Below are positions 16,554 to 24,575 of a DNA stretch of 34,723 nucleotides, in pieces. The DNA is from Pseudorhodobacter sp. E13 (GTDB lineage Bacteria; Pseudomonadota; Alphaproteobacteria; Rhodobacterales; Rhodobacteraceae). The translations under genes were made by a program, and so were the position numbers. The stretch lies in contig NZ_RPEN01000137.1 in the NCBI RefSeq assembly GCF_003991405.1, forward strand, positions 1-34,723, read 5' to 3'. Positions within the stretch are counted from its first letter, which is position 1. Every line of letters starts with the position of its first letter. The notes under the pieces were generated by a model that was not told the origin of the DNA, searched no databases, and worked only from the letters and a program-made list of their open reading frames with translations.

Positions 16554-16601
16554 AATTGCAAAAGTTGCGCAATTTAGGGCCGATACGGTCATAAAGTTGC
16601 G
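16554..16601. promoter_or_regulatory. Repeat cluster upstream of ilvE and petP
   Basis: AATTGC (16554-16559) and GCAATT (16569-16574) form a perfect 6-bp inverted repeat with a 9-nt spacer, 22-42 bp upstream of the ilvE start. AAAGTTGCG occurs at 16561-16569 and again at 16593-16601, 32 bp apart or about three helical turns. The cluster lies in the divergent ilvE/petP control region and could be a regulator site. The regulator is unknown; MarR-type PetP or an Lrp-like protein are options. Confidence 0.4.
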
Positions 16602-16699
16602 TAAAATCGGGAAATCGCTAACAGTTGGCGCTTGGAAAGTCAACAAGGCTGACTTAAAACCATGTCAACCACACTGGATCAAACGGGTGGAGGCAAGGG

Positions 16700-17209
16700 A
16701 TGGACCATTCAAAAACCGGCACAAGCCACAGCGACAGCCTGCTGTTTCTGACCGATGAGCAGTTGCGCAAAGGCATTGAGGCGATGTTTTTTGCCTATCG
16801 CGGCTTTACCGCTGACCCGGATCGCATCTTGGAAGGCATGGATTATGGCCGCGCCCATCACCGCGCGTTGCATTTCATCCATCGCAGCCCCGGCACCACG
16901 GTGAACAACCTTCTGGCGATCCTTGGTGTGACCAAGCAATCGCTGAACCGGGTGCTGCGCAGCCTGATCGAGGATGGTCTGGTCGAAAGCCGGGTGGGCC
17001 GCGCCGATAAACGCGAACGTCATTTGCATCTGACGGAAAAAGGCGCTGATCTGGAGCGCAGCCTGTCGGATGCGCAGCGCGCGCGGATGCGGGCGGCCTA
17101 TCGTGCGGCCGGGCCGGGCGCTGTGCAGGGGTTTCGGCATGTGCTAGAGGCGATGATGGATGAAAGCGCGCGTAAACAGTATCTGAGCCTTAAGGAGAAT
17201 TCCCCATGA
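16700..17209 (+). CDS. petP: MarR-family regulator, PetP-like
   Basis: The 169-residue protein is a winged-helix MarR-type regulator. It has a helix-turn-helix at about 55-95 (ALHFIHRSPGTTVNNLLAIL, then VTKQSLNRVLRSLIEDGLVE) and a wing with RVGRADKRERHLHLTEKG. The pair of a MarR-like gene directly overlapping an OmpR-like gene (4-bp ATGA at 17206-17209) matches petP-petR, first described in Rhodobacter capsulatus as needed for cytochrome bc1 expression. The start ATG follows GGAGG. The symbol depends on this gene pairing. Confidence 0.85.
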   Translation: MDHSKTGTSHSDSLLFLTDEQLRKGIEAMFFAYRGFTADPDRILEGMDYGRAHHRALHFIHRSPGTTVNNLLAILGVTKQSLNRVLRSLIEDGLVESRVGRADKRERHLHLTEKGADLERSLSDAQRARMRAAYRAAGPGAVQGFRHVLEAMMDESARKQYLSLKENSP

Positions 17210-17919
17210 TCCCCGACCCGCAGGCCCATCTTTTGGTCGTCGATGATGATGAGCGTATTCGCGGCCTGTTGCAGAAATTCCTGATGCGCAACGGTTTTCT
17301 GGTCACGATCGCCCGTGATGGTGCGCAGGCGCGGCGGTTGCTGGAAGGTCTGGATTTCGACATGATCGTGCTGGATGTGATGATGCCCGGCGTCGATGGC
17401 ATTGCCCTGACGCGCGAGCTGCGCGCGCGTCTGGCGGTGCCGATCCTGCTGTTGACCGCGCGCGGTGAAACGTCCAGCCGGATCGAGGGGTTAGAGGCAG
17501 GGGCCGACGATTACCTTGTGAAACCGTTTGAGCCGAAAGAACTGCTCTTGCGCATCAACGCCATTTTGCGCCGCGTGCCGCAGGTGCAGGCCGAAGCAGG
17601 GCCAAAGGTGCTGCATCTGGGAAGCGTGCGCTATGACATCGACCGGGGGGAGTTGTGGCAAGGCGGCGACCCCGTGCGCCTGACCGCGACCGAGGCGCAA
17701 CTCATGCGGATTTTCGCGGCCCAACCCGGCCAGCCGATCAGCCGCGAAACCCTTGCCGGTGATCTGGGCCGCGACAGCAGCGCCGAGGAAAAGACCGGGC
17801 AGGAACGTGCCGTCGATGTGCAGATCACCCGTCTGCGCCGCAAGATCGAGCATGACCCAAAGCAGCCACGTTATCTGCAAACCGTGCGCGGCGCGGGCTA
17901 TATGCTGGCCCCAGATTAA
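17206..17919 (+). CDS. petR: OmpR-family response regulator, PetR-like
   Basis: The 237-residue protein has an N-terminal receiver domain: acidic pocket VVDDDERIR, phosphoacceptor D57 in MIVLDVMMPGVDG, T in LLLTARGE, and K in YLVKPFEPKEL. A C-terminal OmpR winged-helix DNA-binding domain (about 135-237) follows, with LTATEAQLMRIFAAQPGQPI, RAVDVQITRLRRKIEHDP and TVRGAGYML. In R. capsulatus PetR activates bc1 complex genes. No histidine kinase gene adjoins, as in the known petPR locus. The ATG overlaps petP by 4 bp. Confidence 0.9.
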   Translation: MIPDPQAHLLVVDDDERIRGLLQKFLMRNGFLVTIARDGAQARRLLEGLDFDMIVLDVMMPGVDGIALTRELRARLAVPILLLTARGETSSRIEGLEAGADDYLVKPFEPKELLLRINAILRRVPQVQAEAGPKVLHLGSVRYDIDRGELWQGGDPVRLTATEAQLMRIFAAQPGQPISRETLAGDLGRDSSAEEKTGQERAVDVQITRLRRKIEHDPKQPRYLQTVRGAGYMLAPD

Positions 17920-17923
17920 GGCC

Positions 17924-18856
17924 ATGGCGACGGCGCTATTCTCTCATCCCGATTGCGATGCCCACCGGGAACCGCCGGGCCACCCCGAACAATCTGCCCG
18001 GCTTTCTGCCGTTCTGGCCGCGCTGTCGGGGCTTGATCTGGCGCGTCATGACGCCCCCATGGGGGCAGAGGCCGATATTCTGCGCTGCCATCCGCAAAGC
18101 TATATCAACCGCATCCGCGCCGCCCTGCCCGCGCAAGGCTGGGCGCAGGTGGATGGTGATACCTATCTGGCCCCCGGCAGTTTTCGGGCCGCTTTGCGTG
18201 GGGTTGGCGGGGTCTGTGCGGCGGTGGATCTGGTGCTGTCGGGCGGTGCGGCGAATGCTTTTGTCGCCACGCGCCCGCCCGGCCATCATGCCGAAACGGA
18301 TACCGCCATGGGGTTTTGCCTGTTCGGCACCATCGCCATCGCCGCGAAATATGCGCTGGACCACCACAAACTGGCCCGCGTGGCGGTTGTGGATTTTGAC
18401 GTGCATCACGGCAACGGCACCCAAGACCTGCTGTGGGATGAGCCGCGCGTGATGTTCGCCTCTTCGCACCAAATGCCGCTTTATCCCGGGTCGGGGGCAG
18501 CGCATGAGGTGGGCGCGCATCGCCAGATCATCAACCTGCCGCTGCGTGCAGGCAGTTCCGGGGCCGATATGCGCGCCGCCTATGATGCCCATATCTTCCC
18601 CCGGATCGACGCTTTTGCGCCAGAGTTGATTCTGGTTTCCGCCGGGTTTGATGCCCATCGCGCCGATCCTTTGGCCAATCTGAACTGGACCGAGGATGAT
18701 TTTGCTTGGCTGACGCAGCGGATTTGCGATCTTGCGGATGACCATTGCGCGGGGCGGGTGGTATCGGCACTGGAGGGCGGCTATGATCTGCCCGCACTCG
18801 CGGCCTCGGCTGCCGCCCATGTGAACGTATTGAAGGAACGCGGACATGACAGATAA
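17924..18856 (+). CDS. Histone deacetylase family hydrolase (acetoin utilisation/acetylpolyamine type)
   Basis: The 310-residue protein is a zinc-dependent deacetylase of the HDAC superfamily. It shows HPEQSARL, the catalytic pair H121/H122 in RPPGHHAETDTAMGFC, zinc ligands in VVDFDVHHGNGTQ (D159, H161) and SAGFDAHRADPL (D243), and the tail EGGYDLPAL. Bacterial members deacetylate polyamines, acetyl-lysine or other N-acyl groups; the substrate is unknown here. The ATG at 17924 comes 4 nt after petR. The frame is open further into petR, but that part is not protein-like. The 3' end overlaps xseB by 11 bp. Confidence 0.92.
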   Translation: MATALFSHPDCDAHREPPGHPEQSARLSAVLAALSGLDLARHDAPMGAEADILRCHPQSYINRIRAALPAQGWAQVDGDTYLAPGSFRAALRGVGGVCAAVDLVLSGGAANAFVATRPPGHHAETDTAMGFCLFGTIAIAAKYALDHHKLARVAVVDFDVHHGNGTQDLLWDEPRVMFASSHQMPLYPGSGAAHEVGAHRQIINLPLRAGSSGADMRAAYDAHIFPRIDAFAPELILVSAGFDAHRADPLANLNWTEDDFAWLTQRICDLADDHCAGRVVSALEGGYDLPALAASAAAHVNVLKERGHDR

Positions 18857-19085
18857 ACCAGTTGCGGACATGAGTTTTGAAGAGGCGATGGGCGCGCTGG
18901 AACAGGTTGTCACCTCCCTGGAGCGGGGCGAAGTGCCGCTGGAAGCCTCTATCGCGCTGTATGAACGCGGGGCGGCCTTGAAGGCGCATTGCGCGGCCAA
19001 GTTGAAAGAGGCCGAAGACAAGGTCGAGATGATCCGCGCCAAGGATGGCCAAGCCATCGGCACCACCCCGGCGGAGGGGATGTGA
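18846..19085 (+). CDS. xseB: Exodeoxyribonuclease VII small subunit
   Basis: XseB is the small helical subunit of exonuclease VII, which degrades single-stranded DNA with XseA. The 79-residue sequence has the standard family pattern: MSFEEAMGALEQVVTSLERG followed by EVPLEASIALYERGAALK, then CAAKLKEAEDKVEMI. It overlaps the deacetylase gene at its start and the GTG of ispA at its stop (19082-19085). The xseB-ispA-dxs order is common in proteobacteria. xseA is not in the window. Confidence 0.95.
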   Translation: MTDKPVADMSFEEAMGALEQVVTSLERGEVPLEASIALYERGAALKAHCAAKLKEAEDKVEMIRAKDGQAIGTTPAEGM

Positions 19086-19945
19086 CCTTTCCAACCGTGC
19101 TGGCCGCTTCGGCCCGGCAGGTGCAAGCCCGGCTTGATCTTGCCTTGAATGATCTGGACGATGAACCCGTCATCCATGCCATGCGCTATGCGCTGGCGGG
19201 GGGCAAAGGCTTGCGCGGGTTTTTCGTGCTGGAATCGGCGGCGCTACACGGGATTGCGCCTGAAAACGCCGTGGCCGCCGCTGCCGCGATTGAGGCGATG
19301 CATGCCTATTCGCTGGTGCATGATGATCTGCCTTGCATGGATAATGATGATCTGCGCCGGGGCCTGCCCACCGTGCACCGCAAATGGGATGAGGCGGTGG
19401 CCGTTCTGGCGGGCGATGCGCTGCAAACACTTGCCTTTGAGCTGCTGACCGATGCAGCGCTTGGCCTCAACCGGCTGGCGCTGATCGCTGGCATGGCGCG
19501 GGCGGCGGGGGCGCGCGGCATGGTGCTGGGGCAGGCCTTGGATATGGCCGCCGAAACCGCTGCCACCCCGTTGACGCTGCAACAGATCACCCGATTGCAG
19601 GCGGGCAAAACCGGGGCCTTGTTTGAATGGTCGGCCACCGCAGGCGCGGTGCTGGCCGGGGCGGACCCGGCCCCCTTGGGGCGATATGCCGCCGCCATGG
19701 GCCTTGCCTTTCAGATCGCTGATGACATCTTGGATGTCACGGGCGACGCCGCGAAAGCGGGCAAGAAACTGGGCAAGGATGCCGAGGCTGGAAAGGCCAC
19801 TTTCGTATCTCTGCTTGGGCTGGACGGGGCGCAGACGCGCGCGGCCAGCCTGATTGATGAGGCAACCGCCGCCCTCGCCCCCTATGGTGCGCGGGCCGGG
19901 ACTTTGATTGCAGCGGCGCGTTTCGTGATCGCCCGCGAGAACTAG
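19082..19945 (+). CDS. ispA: Farnesyl/geranylgeranyl diphosphate synthase
   Basis: This trans-prenyltransferase condenses isopentenyl diphosphate with allylic diphosphates to give farnesyl diphosphate, precursor of quinone tails, undecaprenol and, in phototrophs, carotenoids. The 287-residue protein has the GGKGLRG substrate motif, the first aspartate-rich motif HDDLPCMDNDDLRRG (about 80-93), the KTGALF region (176-181) and the second motif QIADDILDVTGD (D214, D215, D218). The start is GTG at 19082, overlapping the xseB stop. dxs follows after 15 nt. Confidence 0.95.
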   Translation: MTFPTVLAASARQVQARLDLALNDLDDEPVIHAMRYALAGGKGLRGFFVLESAALHGIAPENAVAAAAAIEAMHAYSLVHDDLPCMDNDDLRRGLPTVHRKWDEAVAVLAGDALQTLAFELLTDAALGLNRLALIAGMARAAGARGMVLGQALDMAAETAATPLTLQQITRLQAGKTGALFEWSATAGAVLAGADPAPLGRYAAAMGLAFQIADDILDVTGDAAKAGKKLGKDAEAGKATFVSLLGLDGAQTRAASLIDEATAALAPYGARAGTLIAAARFVIAREN

Positions 19946-19960
19946 GCTCAGGGGAGCAAA

Positions 19961-21874
19961 ATGACCGACCGACCCAAAACCCCGCTGCTGGACCGTGTGA
20001 CCCTGCCATCCGACATGAAGGGCCTGACGGACCGTGAGTTGCGGCAACTGGCCGACGAATTGCGGGCCGAGACAATCTCGGCGGTATCCGTCACCGGCGG
20101 GCATCTGGGCGCGGGTTTGGGCGTGGTGGAACTGACGGTTGCGCTGCATGCGATTTTCGATACACCGCGCGACAAGATCATCTGGGACGTGGGCCACCAA
20201 TGCTACCCCCATAAAATCCTGACCGGGCGGCGCGACCGTATCCGCACCTTGCGGGCCGAAGGTGGGCTTTCCGGTTTCACCAAACGCTCTGAATCGCCCT
20301 ATGATCCGTTCGGCGCGGCCCATAGCTCTACCTCCATCTCGGCGGCTTTGGGCTTTGCCGTGGCCGCCGATCTGGGCGGCGATCCGGGCGATGCGGTGGC
20401 GGTAATCGGTGACGGGTCGATGAGCGCGGGCATGGCGTTTGAGGCGATGAACAACGCGGGCCATCTGAAAAAGCGGCTGTTCGTCATTCTGAACGACAAT
20501 GAGATGAGCATCGCGCCGCCGGTGGGGGCGATGTCGTCTTACCTGTCGCGGCTTTATGCCGGGGCGCCGTTTCAGGATTTGAAAGCGGTGGCGAAAGGGG
20601 CGGTCAGCTTCTTGCCCGAGCCGTTTCAGGAAGGCGCGCGGCGGGCGAAAGAGATGCTGAAAGGCATGACCGTCGGCGGCACCCTGTTTGAGGAGTTGGG
20701 GTTCAGCTATGTCGGCCCGATTGATGGGCATGATCTTGACCTGCTGATGCCCGTATTGCGCACGGTTCATGCGCGGGCCAAGGGGCCGATGCTGATCCAT
20801 GTGATTACCAAAAAGGGCAAAGGCTATGCCCCGGCAGAAAAGGCGCGCGATAAGGGCCATGCCACGGCCAAGTTTGATGTGCTGACGGGCGAGCAAAAGA
20901 AAAGCCCCTCTAACGCGCCCAGCTATACAAAGGTTTTTGCGCAGTCCCTGATGGCGGAGGCCGCGCGGGATGACAAGATTGTGGCGGTGACGGCGGCGAT
21001 GCCCGACGGGACCGGACTGAACCTGTTTGCCGAGCGTTTCCCCCGCCGCTGCTTTGATGTGGGCATCGCGGAACAGCATGCCGTGACCTTTTCGGCGGGC
21101 ATGGCGGCGGGCGGGTTGAAGCCGTTCTGCGCGCTGTATTCCACCTTCTTGCAGCGGGGGTATGATCAGGTCGTGCATGATGTCGCGATCCAGCGGCTGC
21201 CCGTGCGCTTCGCGATTGATCGGGCGGGGCTGGTGGGGGCCGATGGGGCGACCCATGCGGGCGCGTTTGATGTGGCCTTTCTGGCGAACCTGCCCGGTTT
21301 CGTGGTGATGGCCGCGGCGGATGAGGCGGAGCTGGTCCATATGGTGGCCACGGCGGCGGCGCATGAAGACGGGCCGATCGCGTTCCGGTTCCCGCGCGGC
21401 GATGGTGTCGGGGTCGAGATGCCGGAGCGGGGCATCCCGCTGGAGATTGGCAAGGGCCGGGTAGTCCAGCAGGGCAAGCGCGTCGCGATTCTGTCTTTTG
21501 GCACGCGGCTGGCCGAGGTTCGCAAGGCTGCGGAAAATCTGGCCGCGAAGGGCATCACCCCCACGGTCGCGGATGCCCGCTTTGCCAAGCCTCTGGACCG
21601 CGATCTGATCCTTGATCTGGCGGCAAAACATGAGGTTTTGATCACGGTGGAGGAAGGCGCGATTGGGGGGTTCGGTTCCCATGTCGCGCAGCTTTTGGCC
21701 GAGGAAGGCGTGTTCGATACCGGGCTGAAATATCGGTCGATGGTGCTGCCGGATATCTTCATTGATCAAGCCTCGCCTGAGCGGATGTATGAGGTTGCGG
21801 GCATGGATGCAGCCCAGATCGAGACCCGGGTGCTGGAGGTTCTGGGGGTTGCCAGTCTGGGCAAACGGGCGTGA
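19961..21874 (+). CDS. dxs: 1-deoxy-D-xylulose-5-phosphate synthase
   Basis: Dxs condenses pyruvate and glyceraldehyde-3-phosphate to DXP, the entry step of the MEP isoprenoid pathway, with thiamine diphosphate. The 637-residue length is normal. Motifs visible are [17 protein letters not shown], the thiamine diphosphate site [20 protein letters not shown], the IGPxDGH-like [10 protein letters not shown], and [15 protein letters not shown]. The transketolase C-terminal domain with [14 protein letters not shown] follows. The start follows GGGGAGC. It ends the petP-petR-deacetylase-xseB-ispA-dxs run. Confidence 0.97.
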   Translation: MTDRPKTPLLDRVTLPSDMKGLTDRELRQLADELRAETISAVSVTGGHLGAGLGVVELTVALHAIFDTPRDKIIWDVGHQCYPHKILTGRRDRIRTLRAEGGLSGFTKRSESPYDPFGAAHSSTSISAALGFAVAADLGGDPGDAVAVIGDGSMSAGMAFEAMNNAGHLKKRLFVILNDNEMSIAPPVGAMSSYLSRLYAGAPFQDLKAVAKGAVSFLPEPFQEGARRAKEMLKGMTVGGTLFEELGFSYVGPIDGHDLDLLMPVLRTVHARAKGPMLIHVITKKGKGYAPAEKARDKGHATAKFDVLTGEQKKSPSNAPSYTKVFAQSLMAEAARDDKIVAVTAAMPDGTGLNLFAERFPRRCFDVGIAEQHAVTFSAGMAAGGLKPFCALYSTFLQRGYDQVVHDVAIQRLPVRFAIDRAGLVGADGATHAGAFDVAFLANLPGFVVMAAADEAELVHMVATAAAHEDGPIAFRFPRGDGVGVEMPERGIPLEIGKGRVVQQGKRVAILSFGTRLAEVRKAAENLAAKGITPTVADARFAKPLDRDLILDLAAKHEVLITVEEGAIGGFGSHVAQLLAEEGVFDTGLKYRSMVLPDIFIDQASPERMYEVAGMDAAQIETRVLEVLGVASLGKRA

Positions 21875-21944
21875 GAATTGCAGCGCGGAATCGCGCGCGG
21901 AATTCAAGGTAAGCTGCTGATTTAAATCTGTTTTTGTGAAAAAA

Positions 21945-21959
21945 TTAACCGAATATTAA
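21945..21959. promoter_or_regulatory. Perfect CtrA-type box upstream of the HNH gene
   Basis: TTAACCGAATATTAA is an exact TTAA-N7-TTAA, the CtrA consensus of alphaproteobacteria. It lies 71 bp after dxs and 68 bp before the HNH start, in a locally AT-rich stretch where chance matches are more likely. CtrA control of the HNH gene is inferred. Confidence 0.45.
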
Positions 21960-21990
21960 GATTTGAGTCGCGTGTGTTAGGGGTGGCAGA

Positions 21991-22008
21991 GTCGGGGTGA
22001 ACCCCGAC
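21991..22008 (+). promoter_or_regulatory. Leader hairpin just ahead of the HNH gene
   Basis: GTCGGGGT-GA-ACCCCGAC is a perfect inverted repeat ending 18 nt before the HNH start codon. The same ACCCC arm could also pair with the AAGGGG ribosome site at 22013-22018, so two exclusive folds are possible. Alternatively it is a weak dxs terminator (T6 at 22020-22025). Confidence 0.4.
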
Positions 22009-22026
22009 CTATAAGGGGATTTTTTA

Positions 22027-22788
22027 ATGCCGAAGGTAACAAGTCGGGAAATCGAATTTTGCTATGACTTAGGTTTAGCGTATCACAAACGCCAGATATT
22101 GTTTAACGACGCCGTTGAGACAGCAGTCACAGCGTTGCATATGAACAAGGCAAGTGCATCTGATTATATCAGAAATGTTGATTTGATCATCAAGGGCAAG
22201 ACATACAAACGAACAATAAATCCAGAAGCAATTTCCTATTATCTTACACGGATAGCGACAGACTTTGGACTTGCAGCCCTAATGACTGCGTTGAAGTCTG
22301 TTGAGTCGCACATTGAATATTATGAAGGCCTTCGCAACACGACGCGGCACACGGCTCGACAAGCTGTATCTGATATAAGGGCGCGCTTTGTCGAACCAGA
22401 CGCAGATGAAGGCCAAAATGCGCAGTTTCAGCGGCTTGTTGTTCAATCTCTAGGTGACAATGAGCCGGAACGGCTCGCCCGACTTTCAAAACTTTCCGGG
22501 GTGCCAGTTCGGAAGACTGTTGAAGTGACGGTGTTTCAAAGGAACCCGGATGTGGTCGCCCAAGCATTGGTGAACGCAAAAGGCGTTTGTCAGCGGTGCT
22601 GCCAGCCTGCACCGTTCACGCGCAAAGATGGCGCACCCTATCTGGAAGTTCATCATATCATTCCTTTGGCGATTGGCGGCTTGGATACGCTAGGCAATGT
22701 CGCTGCGATTTGTCCAAATTGTCATCGGGAGGCACATTTTGGGTCTGAGCCGATCACGTTTTTATCAACGGCCGCAAGCGCGCGCTAA
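22027..22788 (+). CDS. HNH endonuclease with a ScoMcrA-like N-terminal domain
   Basis: The 253-residue protein has a C-terminal McrA-type HNH nuclease. A first zinc pair lies at C188/C191 (VCQRC), then LEVHHIIPLAIGG (H209, H210), N224, and CPNCHREAH (C229, C232, H237). The N-terminal 120 residues (MNKASASDYIRNVDLIIKGK, KRTINPEAISYYLTRIATDF, HIEYYE) resemble from memory the head domain of ScoMcrA, a restriction enzyme for modified DNA. The middle sulfur- or methyl-binding modules of ScoMcrA are absent. The gene is visibly richer in A/T and rare codons (ATA, AGA) than its neighbours and stands alone between dxs and truB, suggesting horizontal gain. A defence role is inference. Confidence 0.85.
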   Translation: MPKVTSREIEFCYDLGLAYHKRQILFNDAVETAVTALHMNKASASDYIRNVDLIIKGKTYKRTINPEAISYYLTRIATDFGLAALMTALKSVESHIEYYEGLRNTTRHTARQAVSDIRARFVEPDADEGQNAQFQRLVVQSLGDNEPERLARLSKLSGVPVRKTVEVTVFQRNPDVVAQALVNAKGVCQRCCQPAPFTRKDGAPYLEVHHIIPLAIGGLDTLGNVAAICPNCHREAHFGSEPITFLSTAASAR

Positions 22789-22832
22789 AATTCCATGAGC
22801 CAGAGGACGTGGATGAGGCGTATTTCGGCGAT

Positions 22833-22852
22833 GGCGGCTTGGGCTAGCCGCC
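22833..22852. terminator. Hairpin between the HNH gene and truB
   Basis: GGCGGC (22833-22838) and GCCGCC (22847-22852) pair around an 8-nt loop, between two convergent genes. Neither side has a T-tract, so any termination would be weak. Confidence 0.35.
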
Positions 22853-22856
22853 GCCC

Positions 22857-23762
22857 TTAGTCGTTGAACACCCGGCTGGGGTGCAGCTCGCCTGCTTTGT
22901 AGGTGCCCACGGCCACGGCGCGGCCTTCAAAGCTGGCCCAGGCTTCCTCGCCATATTCGGCGTTGGAGGTCAGGACGATGCCGGGGTTGCCGTGGCGCAG
23001 GCGGGTCGCGCCTTCGGCAGTGGTCGGCAGTTCGGGCAAATCGCCAAGGCCCAGTTCCAGCGGCAGAAGGAAGGCATCAAGCGCCCCGGTTTTGCCCAAG
23101 GCGTCGAGTTGTTCGATCGAAATGCCTTTGTCTGCCTCAAACGGGCCGGACCATGTGCGGCGCAGCCAGAGCACATGACCAAAGCCGCCCAGCGCCGCGC
23201 CCAGATCGCGCGCGATAGAGCGGACGTAGCCGCCTTTGCCGCAGACCATTTCCAGCTCGACATGATCGGGATCGGGGCGGGCGATGATGTCCAGCTTTTC
23301 GACCCAAAGCGGGCGGGCGGCCAGTTCCATCGCGCCGCCACCGCGGGCGATATCATAGGCGCGTTCGCCGTCGACCTTCACGGCGGAAAACTGCGGCGGG
23401 ATTTGTTCAATTTCGCCCCGGAAGGCGGGCAAAGCGGCGGCAATCTCGGCATCTGTGGGGCGCAGGGCAGAGGTTTCAGTAACCGCGCCTTCGGCATCAT
23501 CGGTGGTGGTGGCGATGCCAAGGCGCACCACGAAGCGATAGCATTTCAGCGCATCGGTGATATAGGGCACGGTTTTCGTGGCCTCGCCCAAGGCGATGGC
23601 CAGAACGCCGGTGGCATCGGGGTCCAGCGTGCCGGCATGGCCTGCTTTTTGCGCATCCATCGCCCATTTCACCTTGCTGACCACAGCGGTAGAGGTGATC
23701 CCGGCAGGCTTGTCCACCACCAACCAGCCCGAAATGGCCCGGCCTTTTTGTTTGCGTGCCAT
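22857..23762 (-). CDS. truB: tRNA pseudouridine(55) synthase TruB
   Basis: TruB makes pseudouridine 55 in the T-loop of tRNAs. The 301-residue protein shows [20 protein letters not shown], the catalytic aspartate D47 in [14 protein letters not shown], and [20 protein letters not shown]. It continues with the [13 protein letters not shown] motif and a C-terminal domain ending LHPSRVF. The start MARKQK at 23762 follows GGGGG. Upstream in-frame ATGs (23774, 23819) are less likely. The usual truB-rpsO neighbourhood is broken here; rpsO lies 9 kb away. Confidence 0.95.
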   Translation of the reverse strand: MARKQKGRAISGWLVVDKPAGITSTAVVSKVKWAMDAQKAGHAGTLDPDATGVLAIALGEATKTVPYITDALKCYRFVVRLGIATTTDDAEGAVTETSALRPTDAEIAAALPAFRGEIEQIPPQFSAVKVDGERAYDIARGGGAMELAARPLWVEKLDIIARPDPDHVELEMVCGKGGYVRSIARDLGAALGGFGHVLWLRRTWSGPFEADKGISIEQLDALGKTGALDAFLLPLELGLGDLPELPTTAEGATRLRHGNPGIVLTSNAEYGEEAWASFEGRAVAVGTYKAGELHPSRVFND

Positions 23763-23834
23763 GATGACCCCCATAAGTTGCGAAACATGCCTGCTAGCCC
23801 GCGTCAGGGGCCGCGTCAAGGCAGGGGGCGGGGG

Positions 23835-24575
23835 CTATTCCGCCTCGACCAGTCCGATGATGGGGCCCATCTGAAAGCCGAAATCATTGCGGCGCAGGGC
23901 GGGGGCGTAAAGGCGGCTGATCTTGCCGTCGAAATAAAGCGCGTTGGGGGTTTTCAGCGCATCGCGGAACAGGCGGCCGAATTGGGCGAAGTTCACCGCT
24001 TGCCCGGAAATCGCGAGATAGGCGGTTTTGCCATCGGCCGAGACGCCGACCCCGTTGCGGATATAGCGGCTGTCGCTTTTGGGCAGAAAGCGTGGGTGCA
24101 AGGCGCCATCAATCACCAGCATTGGGCCGGATTGGGTGGCAAAGCGGCAGGCGGGCGGGTTGGCCTGATAGGCGCGGGATTCCACGACGCGAAAGCGCTG
24201 CGGGCCGATGCAGAACACGCCATTGGGCAGCAGGCCGAAATTCCCCGGCCCATCACTGGTGATGATGCGGCTTTGCTCGGTGCCTTCGGTGACCAGCAGG
24301 CCCACGGGGGCGCGGTCGGCGTGATACATGCCTGCGTTCATCGCAAAGCCAAGTTTCTTGCCTTCGGGTTTCAGCACCTCATCGACGCGGCCAAAGCTGC
24401 CAAGCACGGCCCCATCGCCGCCAGAATGAAAGATCCGCAGATCCTGCGCGGTGGACACTTCGCACACGGTATAGGGCAGGGATTCGAAGGTGATATCACG
24501 GCAGGTGGCGGCGGCAAGGCCGGGTGTAGCCATGCCCAGCAGCAAACCGACGAGGGCTGTCAGCCTATGCCTCAT
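23835..24575 (-). CDS. Secreted phosphodiester glycosidase / DUF2233-family protein
   Basis: The 246-residue protein has a signal peptide (LTALVGLLLGMATPGLAA). A domain like NAGPA/DUF2233 (phosphodiester glycosidase) follows: GFAMNAGMYHADRAPVGLLV, NFGLLPNGVFCIG, QSGPMLVIDGALHPRF, RNGVGVSADGKTAYLAIS and LYFDGKISRLYAP. The family includes enzymes that uncover sugar phosphodiesters; bacterial substrates are mostly unknown. The start overlaps the rbfA end by 11 bp. An alternative ATG at 24584 is in frame. Four cysteines in the mature part may form disulfides. Confidence 0.82.
   Translation of the reverse strand: MRHRLTALVGLLLGMATPGLAAATCRDITFESLPYTVCEVSTAQDLRIFHSGGDGAVLGSFGRVDEVLKPEGKKLGFAMNAGMYHADRAPVGLLVTEGTEQSRIITSDGPGNFGLLPNGVFCIGPQRFRVVESRAYQANPPACRFATQSGPMLVIDGALHPRFLPKSDSRYIRNGVGVSADGKTAYLAISGQAVNFAQFGRLFRDALKTPNALYFDGKISRLYAPALRRNDFGFQMGPIIGLVEAE

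Noticed and set aside
19244-21907. An 887-codon open frame antisense to ispA and dxs
   Set aside because: It is a GC-rich shadow: the plus strand encodes IspA and Dxs with all motifs, while the antisense product is low-complexity (R, H, G, Q rich) with no family features.
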